11,428 nt of DNA from Polyangium sp. (in: bacteria). Lineage in GTDB: Bacteria; Myxococcota_A; Polyangia; Palsa-1104. Positions 1-6,631 of this stretch are shown in pieces. The position numbers and the translations under genes are program-made. Location of the stretch: assembly GCA_025450955.1 (NCBI GenBank), contig JANWLJ010000244.1, positions 1 to 11,428 of the forward strand, written 5' to 3'. Numbering within the stretch: the first letter of the stretch is position 1; the number at the start of each line of letters is the position of its first letter. The notes under the pieces are model-generated. The model saw only the letters and a list, made by a program, of their open reading frames with translations. It did not search any database and was not told the DNA's origin.

Positions 1-1
1 C

Positions 2-634
2 GGCGTGCCGCTGTTGGCGCAGGACGTCTGCATCGGCGTGCTCTCGGTCGCCGAGGCGCGCCACGATCGCTTCACCACCGACGATGAGCAGTGGATGACG
101 CTTCTGGCCGCGCTGTGCGCGCCGCACATCGAGGTCGCTCGCCTCTCGCGGCTCGCGCAGCTCGACTCGCTCACCGGGGTGCTCAATCGTCACGGGCTCG
201 ACCTCGCCTTCGCGGGCGCGCTGCACGATCCGTCTCGTCCGCTCAGCGTCGCGATGTGCGATATCGACCGGTTCAAAGACGTCAACGATCGCGACGGTCA
301 CGCCACCGGCGATCTGGTGCTCAAGCGAGTCGCGCTGGTGCTCACCAGCGTGCTGCGCGCCGGCGATTCGGTGGTGCGGTACGGCGGCGAGGAGTTCCTG
401 CTCGTCCTGCCCGGCATCGAGGCGACCAAGGCGGCGCGAGTGGCGGAGCGCGCGCGCGCCACCATCGAAACCGAGCCGCTCGCCGCCCTCGGCTCGACCC
501 ATCCGGTCACCATCTCCCTCGGCGTGGCGGAGCGGCATGGCGCCGAAGTTCGCGAGCAGCTCATCGCTCGCGCCGACGAAGCGCTCTATCGCGCCAAACG
601 AATGGGCCGAAATCAGGTCTGCCTGGCGGATTGA
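2..634 (+). CDS. GAF-GGDEF diguanylate cyclase, 5'-truncated by the window edge
   Basis: C-terminal part of a diguanylate cyclase, which condenses two GTP into cyclic di-GMP. Numbering runs from the GTG at base 5, which is probably an internal valine because the reading frame is open to the window edge. Residues 1-45 look like the last strands and helix of a GAF domain (GVLSVAEARHDRFTTDD, then a hydrophobic helix). A short linker leads to the GGDEF domain from about residue 52 (LDSLTGVLNR). Metal-binding Asp lies in MCDIDRFKDVND (84-95). The catalytic loop is RYGGEEF (125-131), an active-type signature. RAGD (118-121) sits five residues before GGEEF and fits the RxxD inhibitory I-site, so product inhibition is likely. 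The domain ends normally (ADEALYRAKRMGRNQV). The input ligand of the GAF domain and any upstream domains are out of view. A lipoprotein gene begins 7 nt downstream and may be co-transcribed. Confidence 0.93.
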   Translation, partial: GVPLLAQDVCIGVLSVAEARHDRFTTDDEQWMTLLAALCAPHIEVARLSRLAQLDSLTGVLNRHGLDLAFAGALHDPSRPLSVAMCDIDRFKDVNDRDGHATGDLVLKRVALVLTSVLRAGDSVVRYGGEEFLLVLPGIEATKAARVAERARATIETEPLAALGSTHPVTISLGVAERHGAEVREQLIARADEALYRAKRMGRNQVCLAD

Positions 635-641
635 AACCAGC

Positions 642-1739
642 GTGGGGGTTTCGGCGAATTCGATCGGCGTGGTTTTTTCAATCGGGCTCTTCGCCTGCGC
701 GCTCGCCGGTTGCAATCACGCCTCGGCCCCGCTCGACGCTGCCGGGCCCGTCGATGCCGCCGCCGGCCCGCGGGCCGACGGAACCCTCACCGACTGGCAA
801 ACGCTCGGACCGATGCCGGAGAAGCGCGCGAATCATTGCGCGGTGGCGGCGGGCGGCTACCTGGTCGTCCTCGGCGGAAACCAGGCGACTCCAGGCGGCG
901 GCTTTCAATCGCTCGCGACGGTGCAGGCCGCACCGCTCGAGCCCGACGGCACGCTCGGCCCGTGGCAGCTCGCCGGCAAGACCCCGAGCGCGGTCAGCGA
1001 GTGCACCGCGACCAGCGACGGATCGCGCATCTATCTGGTCGACGGCATCTACGATGGCGCGACCGACGGCGGAAAGGTGTGGAGCGCCGATCTCGACGAG
1101 CACGGGAGGCTCGGCCCGTGGACCGCGCTCGGACCGCTGCCGCCCGGAACGCGGGTGCTCTACTCGACCGCGTGGGTCCTCGGCGGCGCGCTCTACGCGA
1201 TGGACTCGAAGCTCCCCGAAGAGGGCGACGTGACGCTCACCCTGCGCGCGAGCCTGCAGGGCGGGCTCGGGCCGTTTGTCGAAAGTGATTGGCTTCCCGG
1301 TTTCCGTGGCCATCCCGAATACGCGTTCGCCCGCGGCTTCGTCTACGTGCTCGGCGGCTACGTCGCGGCCGACGCAGGAGACGTGGTGATCGCCGAGGTC
1401 CAGGGCGCGCCGCTCTCGCAAGACGGCACCGTGGGCGCTCCCGAGACGGCCGAGGCGCTGCCGGCGCCGACCGCGTTTGGGACCGTCACCTTCGTCGAAA
1501 ACTATCTGTTTCTCGTCGGTGGCAAGAGCGCTATCTTCGCCGCCGACGGAAGCGCGCTGGTCGCCTCGACGGAGGTAGAAGCGAGCGGAGCGCTCGGCGG
1601 CTTTACGGCTCAGGCAGCGCTTCCCGAGGGGCGCACCAGCCACGCGACCGTGCTCGCCGGCGATTTCCTCTACGTCACCGGCGGCGGCTACGACGGCCCC
1701 GGCCTCGATACCGTCTATGCGGCGCGCGTGCGCCGGTGA
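642..1739 (+). CDS. Kelch-like six-bladed beta-propeller lipoprotein
   Basis: Predicted secreted lipoprotein of 365 residues. I chose GTG at 642 because it puts a hydrophobic signal segment (SIGVVFSIGLFACALAGC) directly after the start, with lipobox LAGC and lipidated Cys at residue 24. A later GTG at 669 is possible. The frame is open back to an ATG at 537, but that would overlap the GGDEF gene by 98 nt. No strong Shine-Dalgarno sequence is visible. The mature part holds six repeats, each opening with a DGTLGPW-like turn, at about residues 46, 102, 154, 207, 261 and 315 (spacing 52-56). Each contains a strand ending in GG or similar (YLVVLGG, FVYVLGG, YLFLVGG, FLYVTGG). This is the kelch/galactose-oxidase-like propeller pattern, so one small propeller filling the protein is likely. 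Such proteins are often binding scaffolds at the envelope. No catalytic residues can be identified and the ligand is unknown. Confidence 0.85.
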   Translation: MGVSANSIGVVFSIGLFACALAGCNHASAPLDAAGPVDAAAGPRADGTLTDWQTLGPMPEKRANHCAVAAGGYLVVLGGNQATPGGGFQSLATVQAAPLEPDGTLGPWQLAGKTPSAVSECTATSDGSRIYLVDGIYDGATDGGKVWSADLDEHGRLGPWTALGPLPPGTRVLYSTAWVLGGALYAMDSKLPEEGDVTLTLRASLQGGLGPFVESDWLPGFRGHPEYAFARGFVYVLGGYVAADAGDVVIAEVQGAPLSQDGTVGAPETAEALPAPTAFGTVTFVENYLFLVGGKSAIFAADGSALVASTEVEASGALGGFTAQAALPEGRTSHATVLAGDFLYVTGGGYDGPGLDTVYAARVRR

Positions 1740-2200
1740 ATGGTTCTATTTCGGTCGCGATAGGTCACAAGACCGCGCCGTTTTTAATGGCGATCCTTTT
1801 CGTCGCTGCGTGCGGCACCGCGAAGCCGCCGCCCCCAAATGCGCCTCACCCAACCGAGTGCGCCATCGCTCAGGTCAATTGGCGAGCCGCCGAGGACGAC
1901 TACGATCGTCCGGCGACCATCGAGGCGCTCGGCTCGCTCGAGTCGGCCATCGGCAAGGAGTCGTCCGGTCAAAACGCGGTAGCGGCCAAGCTCGATACCC
2001 TGTTCAGAAAGCCGCCGAGCAGCGTTTTCCTGTCGCGCTGGACCATCGACGCGGCCGTGCGCCTGCGTCAGCTCGCCTGCGCCGAGCAGCTCGGCCTGGT
2101 GTCGCCCGGCGAAGCCGACCAGCGTTATATCGACACCATCAACGACATCGAAGATGAGCGCGCGGTGGTGATCGATGAGATGAGACGCGGGGCCCGGTAG
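1736..2200 (+). CDS. Small putative lipoprotein of unknown function
   Basis: Predicted 154-residue lipoprotein. The GTG start at 1736 overlaps the TGA of the kelch-like gene in a GTGA arrangement, so the two are probably translationally coupled. This start gives an n-region with a Lys at residue 12, a hydrophobic core (APFLMAILFVAAC) and Cys at residue 26 as lipidation site. A proline-rich linker (KPPPPNAPHP) follows, as is common just after the lipidated Cys. The rest is charged and probably helical (for example a stretch around PGEADQRYIDTINDIEDER), with further Cys residues in TECAIAQ and QLACAEQ. The open frame extends upstream to 1289, but that part is antiphase to the kelch-like gene and is not believable as protein. 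I do not recognise the family. Position suggests it works with, or is at least expressed with, the propeller lipoprotein. Confidence 0.75.
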   Translation: MNGSISVAIGHKTAPFLMAILFVAACGTAKPPPPNAPHPTECAIAQVNWRAAEDDYDRPATIEALGSLESAIGKESSGQNAVAAKLDTLFRKPPSSVFLSRWTIDAAVRLRQLACAEQLGLVSPGEADQRYIDTINDIEDERAVVIDEMRRGAR

Positions 2201-2290
2201 CCAACCGTTGCCCGAGAGCCGCTCAACGTCGCCGGTCACGATGTCGAACGCGTCCCCGAGAGCTCGAGGGCGCGGCCAACGGACCGACGA
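2201..2290. other. Short intergenic region between convergent genes
   Basis: Ninety bases between the stop of the small lipoprotein gene (plus strand) and the stop of the adenylate cyclase gene (minus strand). A bidirectional terminator would be expected here. I looked for a GC-rich hairpin followed by a T-run in either direction and did not find a convincing one. CCGTTG at 2206 can pair with CAACGG near 2278, but the loop is too long to be a classical intrinsic terminator. Confidence 0.4.
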
Positions 2291-3430
2291 TCACCGCGGC
2301 GAGAAAACGCGAGCTCTATCCGGAACGCCTTTGAGCTCGAACTCGCCGAGGTCGTCGAGCGGAATCCCCGCGTGCGGCGCGAGGAGGCTCGACAGCACGA
2401 GCCGCCTCCCAAGCTTGCCGGTGAGGCCCTCGAGCCGCGAGGCGATGTTCACCGCCGGGCCGATCGCGGTGAAATCGAGGCGCGAGGCTCCGCCGATGTT
2501 GCCGTAGGCGACGACGCCGGCGTGGAGCGCGAGGCCGAAGTGGATCGGCGCGCTCGCGCGGGCGTTTCGGGCGTCGAGCGCGGCGAAGGCGGCTTCGCTC
2601 GCCGACAGCGCGTCTTGGCAGCGCGCAGCGAGATCGTCGTCACCGCCGGGAAAAATCGCGAGCAGGCCGTCGCCGATGAACTTGAGCACCTCGCCGCCGT
2701 GTTTCTCGATCGCGGGCACCTGGCAATCGAAGAGCTCGTTGAGCACGTCGACGATCGCGCGCGGCGTCGAGCGTGAAGACAGCTCGGTGAAGCCGCGCAG
2801 GTCGGAGAACCAGATGACCGCGTGGATCGACTCGAGGTCGCCGCGGAGGATGCGGCCCGACAGCACGCGTTCGCCCGCGTTGCGTCCAACGTACGTGCTG
2901 AGGAGGTTGCCGGCGACGCGGCGCAGCGCGAAGATCTCGGCGAGCCGCGCGAGCGGAGGCAGGATGCGCCGAATCGTCGCGAGGTGCGCGTCGGAAAAGC
3001 CGCCGGCCGCGCGGGTCGCGAAGGTCGCCGCGTGCGTCTCGCCGGAGAGGAATTCGATGGGCGCGCACAGATAATCGGTGAAGCCCTCGGTCGCGAGGTC
3101 GCCCACGACGCTGACGTCGCCGGTCGCGAGCGGGCCTTTGATTAGCTGCCGCACCTCGCGCCGCTGGCTGGTGACGGACGCGAGCGGGCTGTTCGCGAAC
3201 GCCTCGGAGCGCTGGATCTCGAGCGTCAGCTCGAGGCTCTTCAGGGGCGCGCCGTCGGCCCAGCGAAATTGCCGTCCGAGCACCGTCGGGTGGAGGGTGG
3301 TCACGAACACGTGGCAGCGATCGAGCGGAACGCCCTCGGCGCGCAGCCCGGTCGCGAGCCGCTCGACCACCTCCTCCGACGAGGTTGCGCCCGGCGCCCC
3401 CGCGACCAGCCACTCGAAGAGGTGACTCAC
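2291..3430 (-). CDS. Class III adenylate cyclase with N-terminal sensor-like domain
   Basis: Soluble adenylate cyclase of 379 residues that should make cAMP from ATP. The catalytic domain occupies about residues 200-375. Metal-binding Asp 210 lies in WFSDLRGFT and Asp 254 in KFIGDGLLAIF. Lys 250 (EVLKFIGDG) and Asp 319 (RLDFTAIG) match the adenine-specifying pair of class III cyclases. Asn 328 and Arg 332 (NIASR) are the transition-state pair. All catalytic residues appear present, so it is probably active and ATP-specific. Residues 1-195 (LFEWLVAGAPG..., TTLHPTVLGRQFRW, YLCAPIEF) resemble the GAF-like N-terminal part seen in many bacterial cyclases of this type; its ligand is unknown. The GTG at 3430 is chosen because the recognisable fold begins there (SHLFEWL). 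TTG at 3463 is an alternative. The frame is open to 3700, but that would overlap the divergent porin gene. No membrane segment is seen with the chosen start. Confidence 0.88.
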   Translation of the reverse strand: MSHLFEWLVAGAPGATSSEEVVERLATGLRAEGVPLDRCHVFVTTLHPTVLGRQFRWADGAPLKSLELTLEIQRSEAFANSPLASVTSQRREVRQLIKGPLATGDVSVVGDLATEGFTDYLCAPIEFLSGETHAATFATRAAGGFSDAHLATIRRILPPLARLAEIFALRRVAGNLLSTYVGRNAGERVLSGRILRGDLESIHAVIWFSDLRGFTELSSRSTPRAIVDVLNELFDCQVPAIEKHGGEVLKFIGDGLLAIFPGGDDDLAARCQDALSASEAAFAALDARNARASAPIHFGLALHAGVVAYGNIGGASRLDFTAIGPAVNIASRLEGLTGKLGRRLVLSSLLAPHAGIPLDDLGEFELKGVPDRARVFSPR

Positions 3431-3660
3431 GCGGGCCGGCTCGTGTTCTTCAACGTCTCCCAAGTAGACGCCATGGCTCTCAGGATACGGCCGAAGCGAA
3501 ATGAGCGATATGACGAGAAGGAGCGACGCGGCGGCGCGAGGGATTGCGCCGCTGCAACCAACCGGCTCGTCGATCTTGCAAAATGCACGCTGCCGGGGTC
3601 GCAGGGCCGCGCCGTGAACCGAGCCAAAAACGGCACAGACCGTGCTGATAGGCGGGTCAA
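3431..3660. promoter_or_regulatory. Divergent intergenic region, presumed promoters of cyclase gene and porin-kdp operon
   Basis: This 230-nt gap lies between the divergent starts of the adenylate cyclase gene and the beta-barrel/kdp operon, so both promoters should be here. Base composition is slightly more A-rich than the coding DNA around it. I could not identify a confident -35/-10 pair, a sigma-54 box with correct GG-N10-GC spacing, a KdpE-type site or a known riboswitch. A 7-bp inverted repeat is listed separately. A second weaker pairing joins GGCTCG (3564-3569) to CGAGCC (3620-3625). A possible Shine-Dalgarno sequence (TAGGCGGG, 3649-3656) precedes the ATG at 3661. Regulation by K+ limitation is expected for kdp operons generally, but nothing in this stretch proves it. 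Confidence 0.5.
3531..3552. repeat. Perfect 7-bp inverted repeat in the divergent promoter region
   Basis: GCGGCGC (3531-3537) and GCGCCGC (3546-3552) are exact reverse complements separated by 8 nt. In RNA of either strand this would form a strong GC hairpin, and in DNA it could be an operator for a dimeric regulator. No T-run follows on either strand, so it does not look like an intrinsic terminator. It lies about 110 nt upstream of the porin ATG. In GC-rich DNA a 7-bp repeat can arise by chance. Confidence 0.35.
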
Positions 3661-4848
3661 ATGCGCTGGCTGGTTCCGTGCTTCCTTTGGGCAGTCGCAA
3701 GCACCGCGTCGGAGGCGCAGGAGTCGGCGCACACGATCGGCCCGGTAAGCAATGTCGCTGAAGCCGCCAGCCGCGCCGGCACGCACGCCTCCCTGGTCCT
3801 GAGCGGATATGCCGAGCTCTTTTATCAGTGGAACTTCAACCAGCCGGCGAACGGAATTACCAATTATCGGGCGTTCGACAATCGGCATGACGCCTTCACC
3901 ATCGACAATGCGGTCCTCGACGCGCTCGGCACGGTCGGGCCCGTCAACGTCCACGTCGCGTTGCAAGTGGGGCAGACGCCCGAAACCTATTATCTCGCCG
4001 AGCCGGTCTCGCGCGGCACCAACGCCGCCGGCGCGACGGGACCGAGCGTCTGGAAATATTTGCAGCAGGCGAACGTGGGATATCGGGCGCCGATCGGACG
4101 CGGCCTGCTCATCGAGGGCGGCATTTTCCTTTCGCCGATCGGTCCCGAGAGCCTTGCGATCAAGGACCAGTGGAATTGGTCGCGCTCCGATCTGTTCTTC
4201 GGGCTGCCCGCTTATCACACCGGGCTTCGGGTCAGCTATCCGTTCACCGATCGTCTCACCTTTGCGCTGCACGTCTATAACGGTTGGAACAGCGTAGTCG
4301 ACAACAATCCCGAGAAGTCGCTGGCCGGACAGCTCACCTATGAGATCGCCGATCACCTCACGCTCGACCTCATCTACTTTACCGGCGTCGAGCGGCCGGT
4401 CGGCGCGCCGGAAGGACGCGCGTGGCGCCATCTGTTCGATGCTTATCTGACGCTGTATCCGAAAAAATGGCTGGCGCTGCTCGTTCACGTCGATGGTGGA
4501 GTCGAGCCCAATCACTTCGGCACCTCGGGCTGGGCGGCGAGCGCGCTGTATATTCGCTTTCATCCGCTGTCCTGGCTCTATTTCGCGGCACGCGGCGATT
4601 TCTTTTATGAGTGGGTGCCGCCGGGAGCGGCGCCGATTTTCTGGCCGGTGAGCTGGATCTCGTCGGCGACCGCGACCGCCGATTTCCGTCCGTACCAGAC
4701 GATCTCCTTCCGCGTCGAATACCGCCACGATCGCGCCGCGGGCGATCTCTTCTTCGATCATCAGGTGCCGACCAATCTCCTCGGCGCGCCCACGCCGAAT
4801 GCGCGGCGGCAGGACACCCTGACCTTCGGAGCGGTGGCCTGGTTCTGA
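3661..4848 (+). CDS. Outer-membrane beta-barrel protein, OmpL-like porin-2 type, first gene of the kdp operon
   Basis: Predicted 395-residue outer-membrane beta-barrel. The start at ATG 3661 gives a signal peptide (MRWLVPCFLWAVASTASEA), likely cleaved after the SEA motif near residue 19. The mature chain is rich in alternating aromatic/polar strands and ends in Phe (FGAVAWF), the usual C-terminal signature for barrel assembly. The region at about residues 47-86 (LSGYAELFYQWNFNQP, then RAFDNRHDAFTIDNAVL) matches what I recall of the beta-barrel porin-2 (OmpL-like, Bbp2) family. Its stop is 11 nt before kdpF, and GAGG at 4847-4850 overlaps that stop as the probable kdpF ribosome site, so it is almost certainly co-transcribed with the pump. 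A role in passing K+ or other small solutes through the outer membrane is inferred from position; pore specificity cannot be read from the sequence. Confidence 0.85.
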   Translation: MRWLVPCFLWAVASTASEAQESAHTIGPVSNVAEAASRAGTHASLVLSGYAELFYQWNFNQPANGITNYRAFDNRHDAFTIDNAVLDALGTVGPVNVHVALQVGQTPETYYLAEPVSRGTNAAGATGPSVWKYLQQANVGYRAPIGRGLLIEGGIFLSPIGPESLAIKDQWNWSRSDLFFGLPAYHTGLRVSYPFTDRLTFALHVYNGWNSVVDNNPEKSLAGQLTYEIADHLTLDLIYFTGVERPVGAPEGRAWRHLFDAYLTLYPKKWLALLVHVDGGVEPNHFGTSGWAASALYIRFHPLSWLYFAARGDFFYEWVPPGAAPIFWPVSWISSATATADFRPYQTISFRVEYRHDRAAGDLFFDHQVPTNLLGAPTPNARRQDTLTFGAVAWF

Positions 4849-4859
4849 GGCGCGCGACC

Positions 4860-4949
4860 ATGAATATCGATCATCTCATCGGCCTCATCCTTGCGGTAGC
4901 GCTCACGGTGTATCTCGCCTTTGCGCTGGTCTTGCCGGAGAAGTTCTGA
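4860..4949 (+). CDS. kdpF: KdpF, small membrane subunit of the K+ pump
   Basis: A 29-residue single-span membrane peptide: short polar N-terminus (MNIDH), one hydrophobic helix at residues 6-25 (LIGLILAVALTVYLAFALV) and the tail LPEKF. Length, helix and acidic-Phe tail are typical of KdpF, which stabilises the KdpABC complex in the inner membrane. The gene lies exactly where kdpF is expected, and its stop codon shares one base with the kdpA start (TGATG). GGAG at 4937-4940, inside kdpF, is the likely kdpA ribosome site 8 nt before its ATG. Confidence 0.93.
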   Translation: MNIDHLIGLILAVALTVYLAFALVLPEKF

Positions 4950-6631
4950 TGACCTTCGCCGGCTGGCTCCAGATCGCGGTGTTTTGTCTGGTGGTGCTCG
5001 CAATCACTCGGCCGCTTGGCGTGTATTTGTGGCGAGTGTTCGAGAGCAAGAGCCGTCCGCTCGCACGCGTCTTCGGGCCGATCGAACGGCTGCTTTTTCG
5101 ATTGTCGGGGATCGATTCGAAACGCGAGCAGAGCTGGATTCAATATGCGGCGGCGCTGCTCGCGTTCAGCGCGATGTCGCTCGTGATCACGTACGCGATC
5201 TTGCGGCTCCAGCGTTTCTTGCCGTTCAATCCGCAAAAGCTCGGCGGAGTAAAGCCGGCGCTCGCGTTCAACACGGCGGCCAGCTTCACCACCAACACCG
5301 ATTGGCAGGCGTACGCCGGCGAGTCGACGATGTCCTATTTCTCGCAGATGGTCGCTCTGGCCTGGCAGAACTTCGCCTCCGCGGCGGTCGGGATCGGGGT
5401 CGCGCTCGCGGTCGCGCGCGGGCTCACCCGAAAGCGCGCGGGGACGAGCACCGTCGGCAACTTCTGGGTCGATCTGGTCCGCGCGATCGTCTACGTGCTG
5501 TTGCCGCTCTCGGTGGTGATCGCGCTGGCGCTCATTTCTCAGGGCGCGATCCAAACGCTCTCGCCGTATCGCCACTTGACCACGCTCGAAGGCGGCAAGC
5601 AGCTCCTCGCGCTCGGACCGGTCGCTTCGCAAGAGGCGATCAAGATGCTCGGCACCAACGGCGGCGGCTTCTTCAACGCGAACAGCGCCCATCCGTTCGA
5701 GAACCCGACTCCGCTCACCAACTTCCTCGAGCTCGTGCTCATCTTCGCGATTCCGGCGGCGCTCACCTACACCTACGGCCGCATGGCGCGCGACCAGAAA
5801 CAGGGCTGGGCGCTCTTCGGCGCCATGATGTTCCTTTTCCTCGTCGGCGTGACCTGTTGCTATGCGGCCGAGGCGGGTCACGGCCTCGGCAACCTGGAAG
5901 GCAAGGAGACGCGCTTCGGCGTGGCGGCCTCGACCCTGTTCGCGACGGTCACCACCGACGCCTCGTGCGGCGCGGTCAACGCGATGCACGACAGCTTCAC
6001 CGCGCTCGGCGGCCTGGTGCCGCTGGTCAACATCCAGCTCGGCGAGGTGATCTTCGGCGGCGTCGGCGCCGGCCTGTACGGGATTTTGGTGATGGTCCTT
6101 CTCACCGTCTTCATCGCCGGGCTGATGGTCGGGCGCACGCCGGAGTATCTCGGCAAGAAAATAGAGCCGCGCGAGATGAAGCTCGCGATGACCTACGTCG
6201 TCATTTTCCCGCTCTTCGTGCTCGGCTTCTCCGCCCTGGCTGCAGCAAGGCCGGCGGCGCTCTCGTCGCTGGCGAACGCGGGGCCGCACGGGCTGTCCGA
6301 GCTGCTCTACGCGTACTCGAGCGGCGCCGGAAACAACGGCTCTGCGTTTGCCGGCCTGAACGCCGATACGCCGTTTTGGAATATCACGCTGGCGATTGTG
6401 ATGCTGGCGGGTCGGTTCTTGATGATCCTCCCGGTGCTCGGCATCGCCGGCGCGATGGCCGGCAAAAAGACGGCGCCGCCGGGACCGGGCACGTTCCCTA
6501 CAAACGGAGTGCTGTTCGCCGCACTCCTGGTTGGAGTGGTGATGATCGTTGGCGCGCTCACCTTCTTCCCGGCGCTGTCGCTCGGACCGATCCTCGAGCA
6601 CCTGGCCGGCCGCGCCGGACGGGTCTACTGA
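4949..6631 (+). CDS. kdpA: KdpA, K+-binding and translocating subunit
   Basis: KdpA of 560 residues, close to the 557 of E. coli. It is the channel-like, K+-selective inner-membrane subunit of the KdpFABC pump, with four pseudo-repeats that each give one loop of the selectivity filter. All four loops are visible: SFTTNTDWQ (112-120), LGTNGGGFFNANSAHPFENP (234-253), TTDASCGAVNAMHDS (335-349) and SSGAGNNGSAFAGL (457-470). The first loop reads TNTD where E. coli, as I remember it, has TNTN; the rest looks standard. About ten hydrophobic helices are spread along the chain, starting with residues 5-25. The conserved N-terminal LGVYLWRVFE is present. The gene overlaps kdpF and kdpB by one base each, which suggests translational coupling. 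No frameshift or truncation is seen. Confidence 0.98.
   Translation: MTFAGWLQIAVFCLVVLAITRPLGVYLWRVFESKSRPLARVFGPIERLLFRLSGIDSKREQSWIQYAAALLAFSAMSLVITYAILRLQRFLPFNPQKLGGVKPALAFNTAASFTTNTDWQAYAGESTMSYFSQMVALAWQNFASAAVGIGVALAVARGLTRKRAGTSTVGNFWVDLVRAIVYVLLPLSVVIALALISQGAIQTLSPYRHLTTLEGGKQLLALGPVASQEAIKMLGTNGGGFFNANSAHPFENPTPLTNFLELVLIFAIPAALTYTYGRMARDQKQGWALFGAMMFLFLVGVTCCYAAEAGHGLGNLEGKETRFGVAASTLFATVTTDASCGAVNAMHDSFTALGGLVPLVNIQLGEVIFGGVGAGLYGILVMVLLTVFIAGLMVGRTPEYLGKKIEPREMKLAMTYVVIFPLFVLGFSALAAARPAALSSLANAGPHGLSELLYAYSSGAGNNGSAFAGLNADTPFWNITLAIVMLAGRFLMILPVLGIAGAMAGKKTAPPGPGTFPTNGVLFAALLVGVVMIVGALTFFPALSLGPILEHLAGRAGRVY

Noticed and set aside
537..641. Upstream ATG (537) as the start of the kelch-like lipoprotein
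   Set aside because: It would overlap the GGDEF coding end by 98 nt and place the signal peptide 35 residues inside the protein, which is incompatible with a lipoprotein signal.
3564..3580. Possible sigma-54 promoter (GG ... TTGCA)
   Set aside because: The distance between GG and GC is 12 nt rather than the required 10, and the -24 element is poor.
3531..3660. c-di-AMP (ydaO) or c-di-GMP (GEMM) riboswitch ahead of kdp
   Set aside because: I found hairpin potential but none of the conserved core sequences of either class as I remember them.
3431..3700. 90-residue N-terminal extension of the adenylate cyclase with a hydrophobic stretch (SLLLVISLISL) that could be a membrane anchor
   Set aside because: It would run over the divergent promoter region and into the porin gene, no good start with a ribosome site was found, and the family-like sequence begins at the GTG at 3430.
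3427..4761. 444-codon open frame on the minus strand opposite the beta-barrel gene
   Set aside because: It is antisense to a gene with a signal peptide, barrel signature and terminal Phe. Its translation is Arg-rich, low-complexity and has no recognisable domain. Such long antisense frames are expected in GC-rich DNA.
4871..6601. 576-codon open frame on the minus strand opposite kdpA
   Set aside because: The translation is dominated by Arg, Glu, His and Gln with no fold signature, while kdpA on the other strand is fully conserved. It is a composition artefact.
4921..6630. N-terminal extension of more than 500 codons in the kdpB frame
   Set aside because: This part overlies kdpA in another phase and is Arg-rich without similarity to KdpB. 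The KdpB fold begins at the ATG at 6631.
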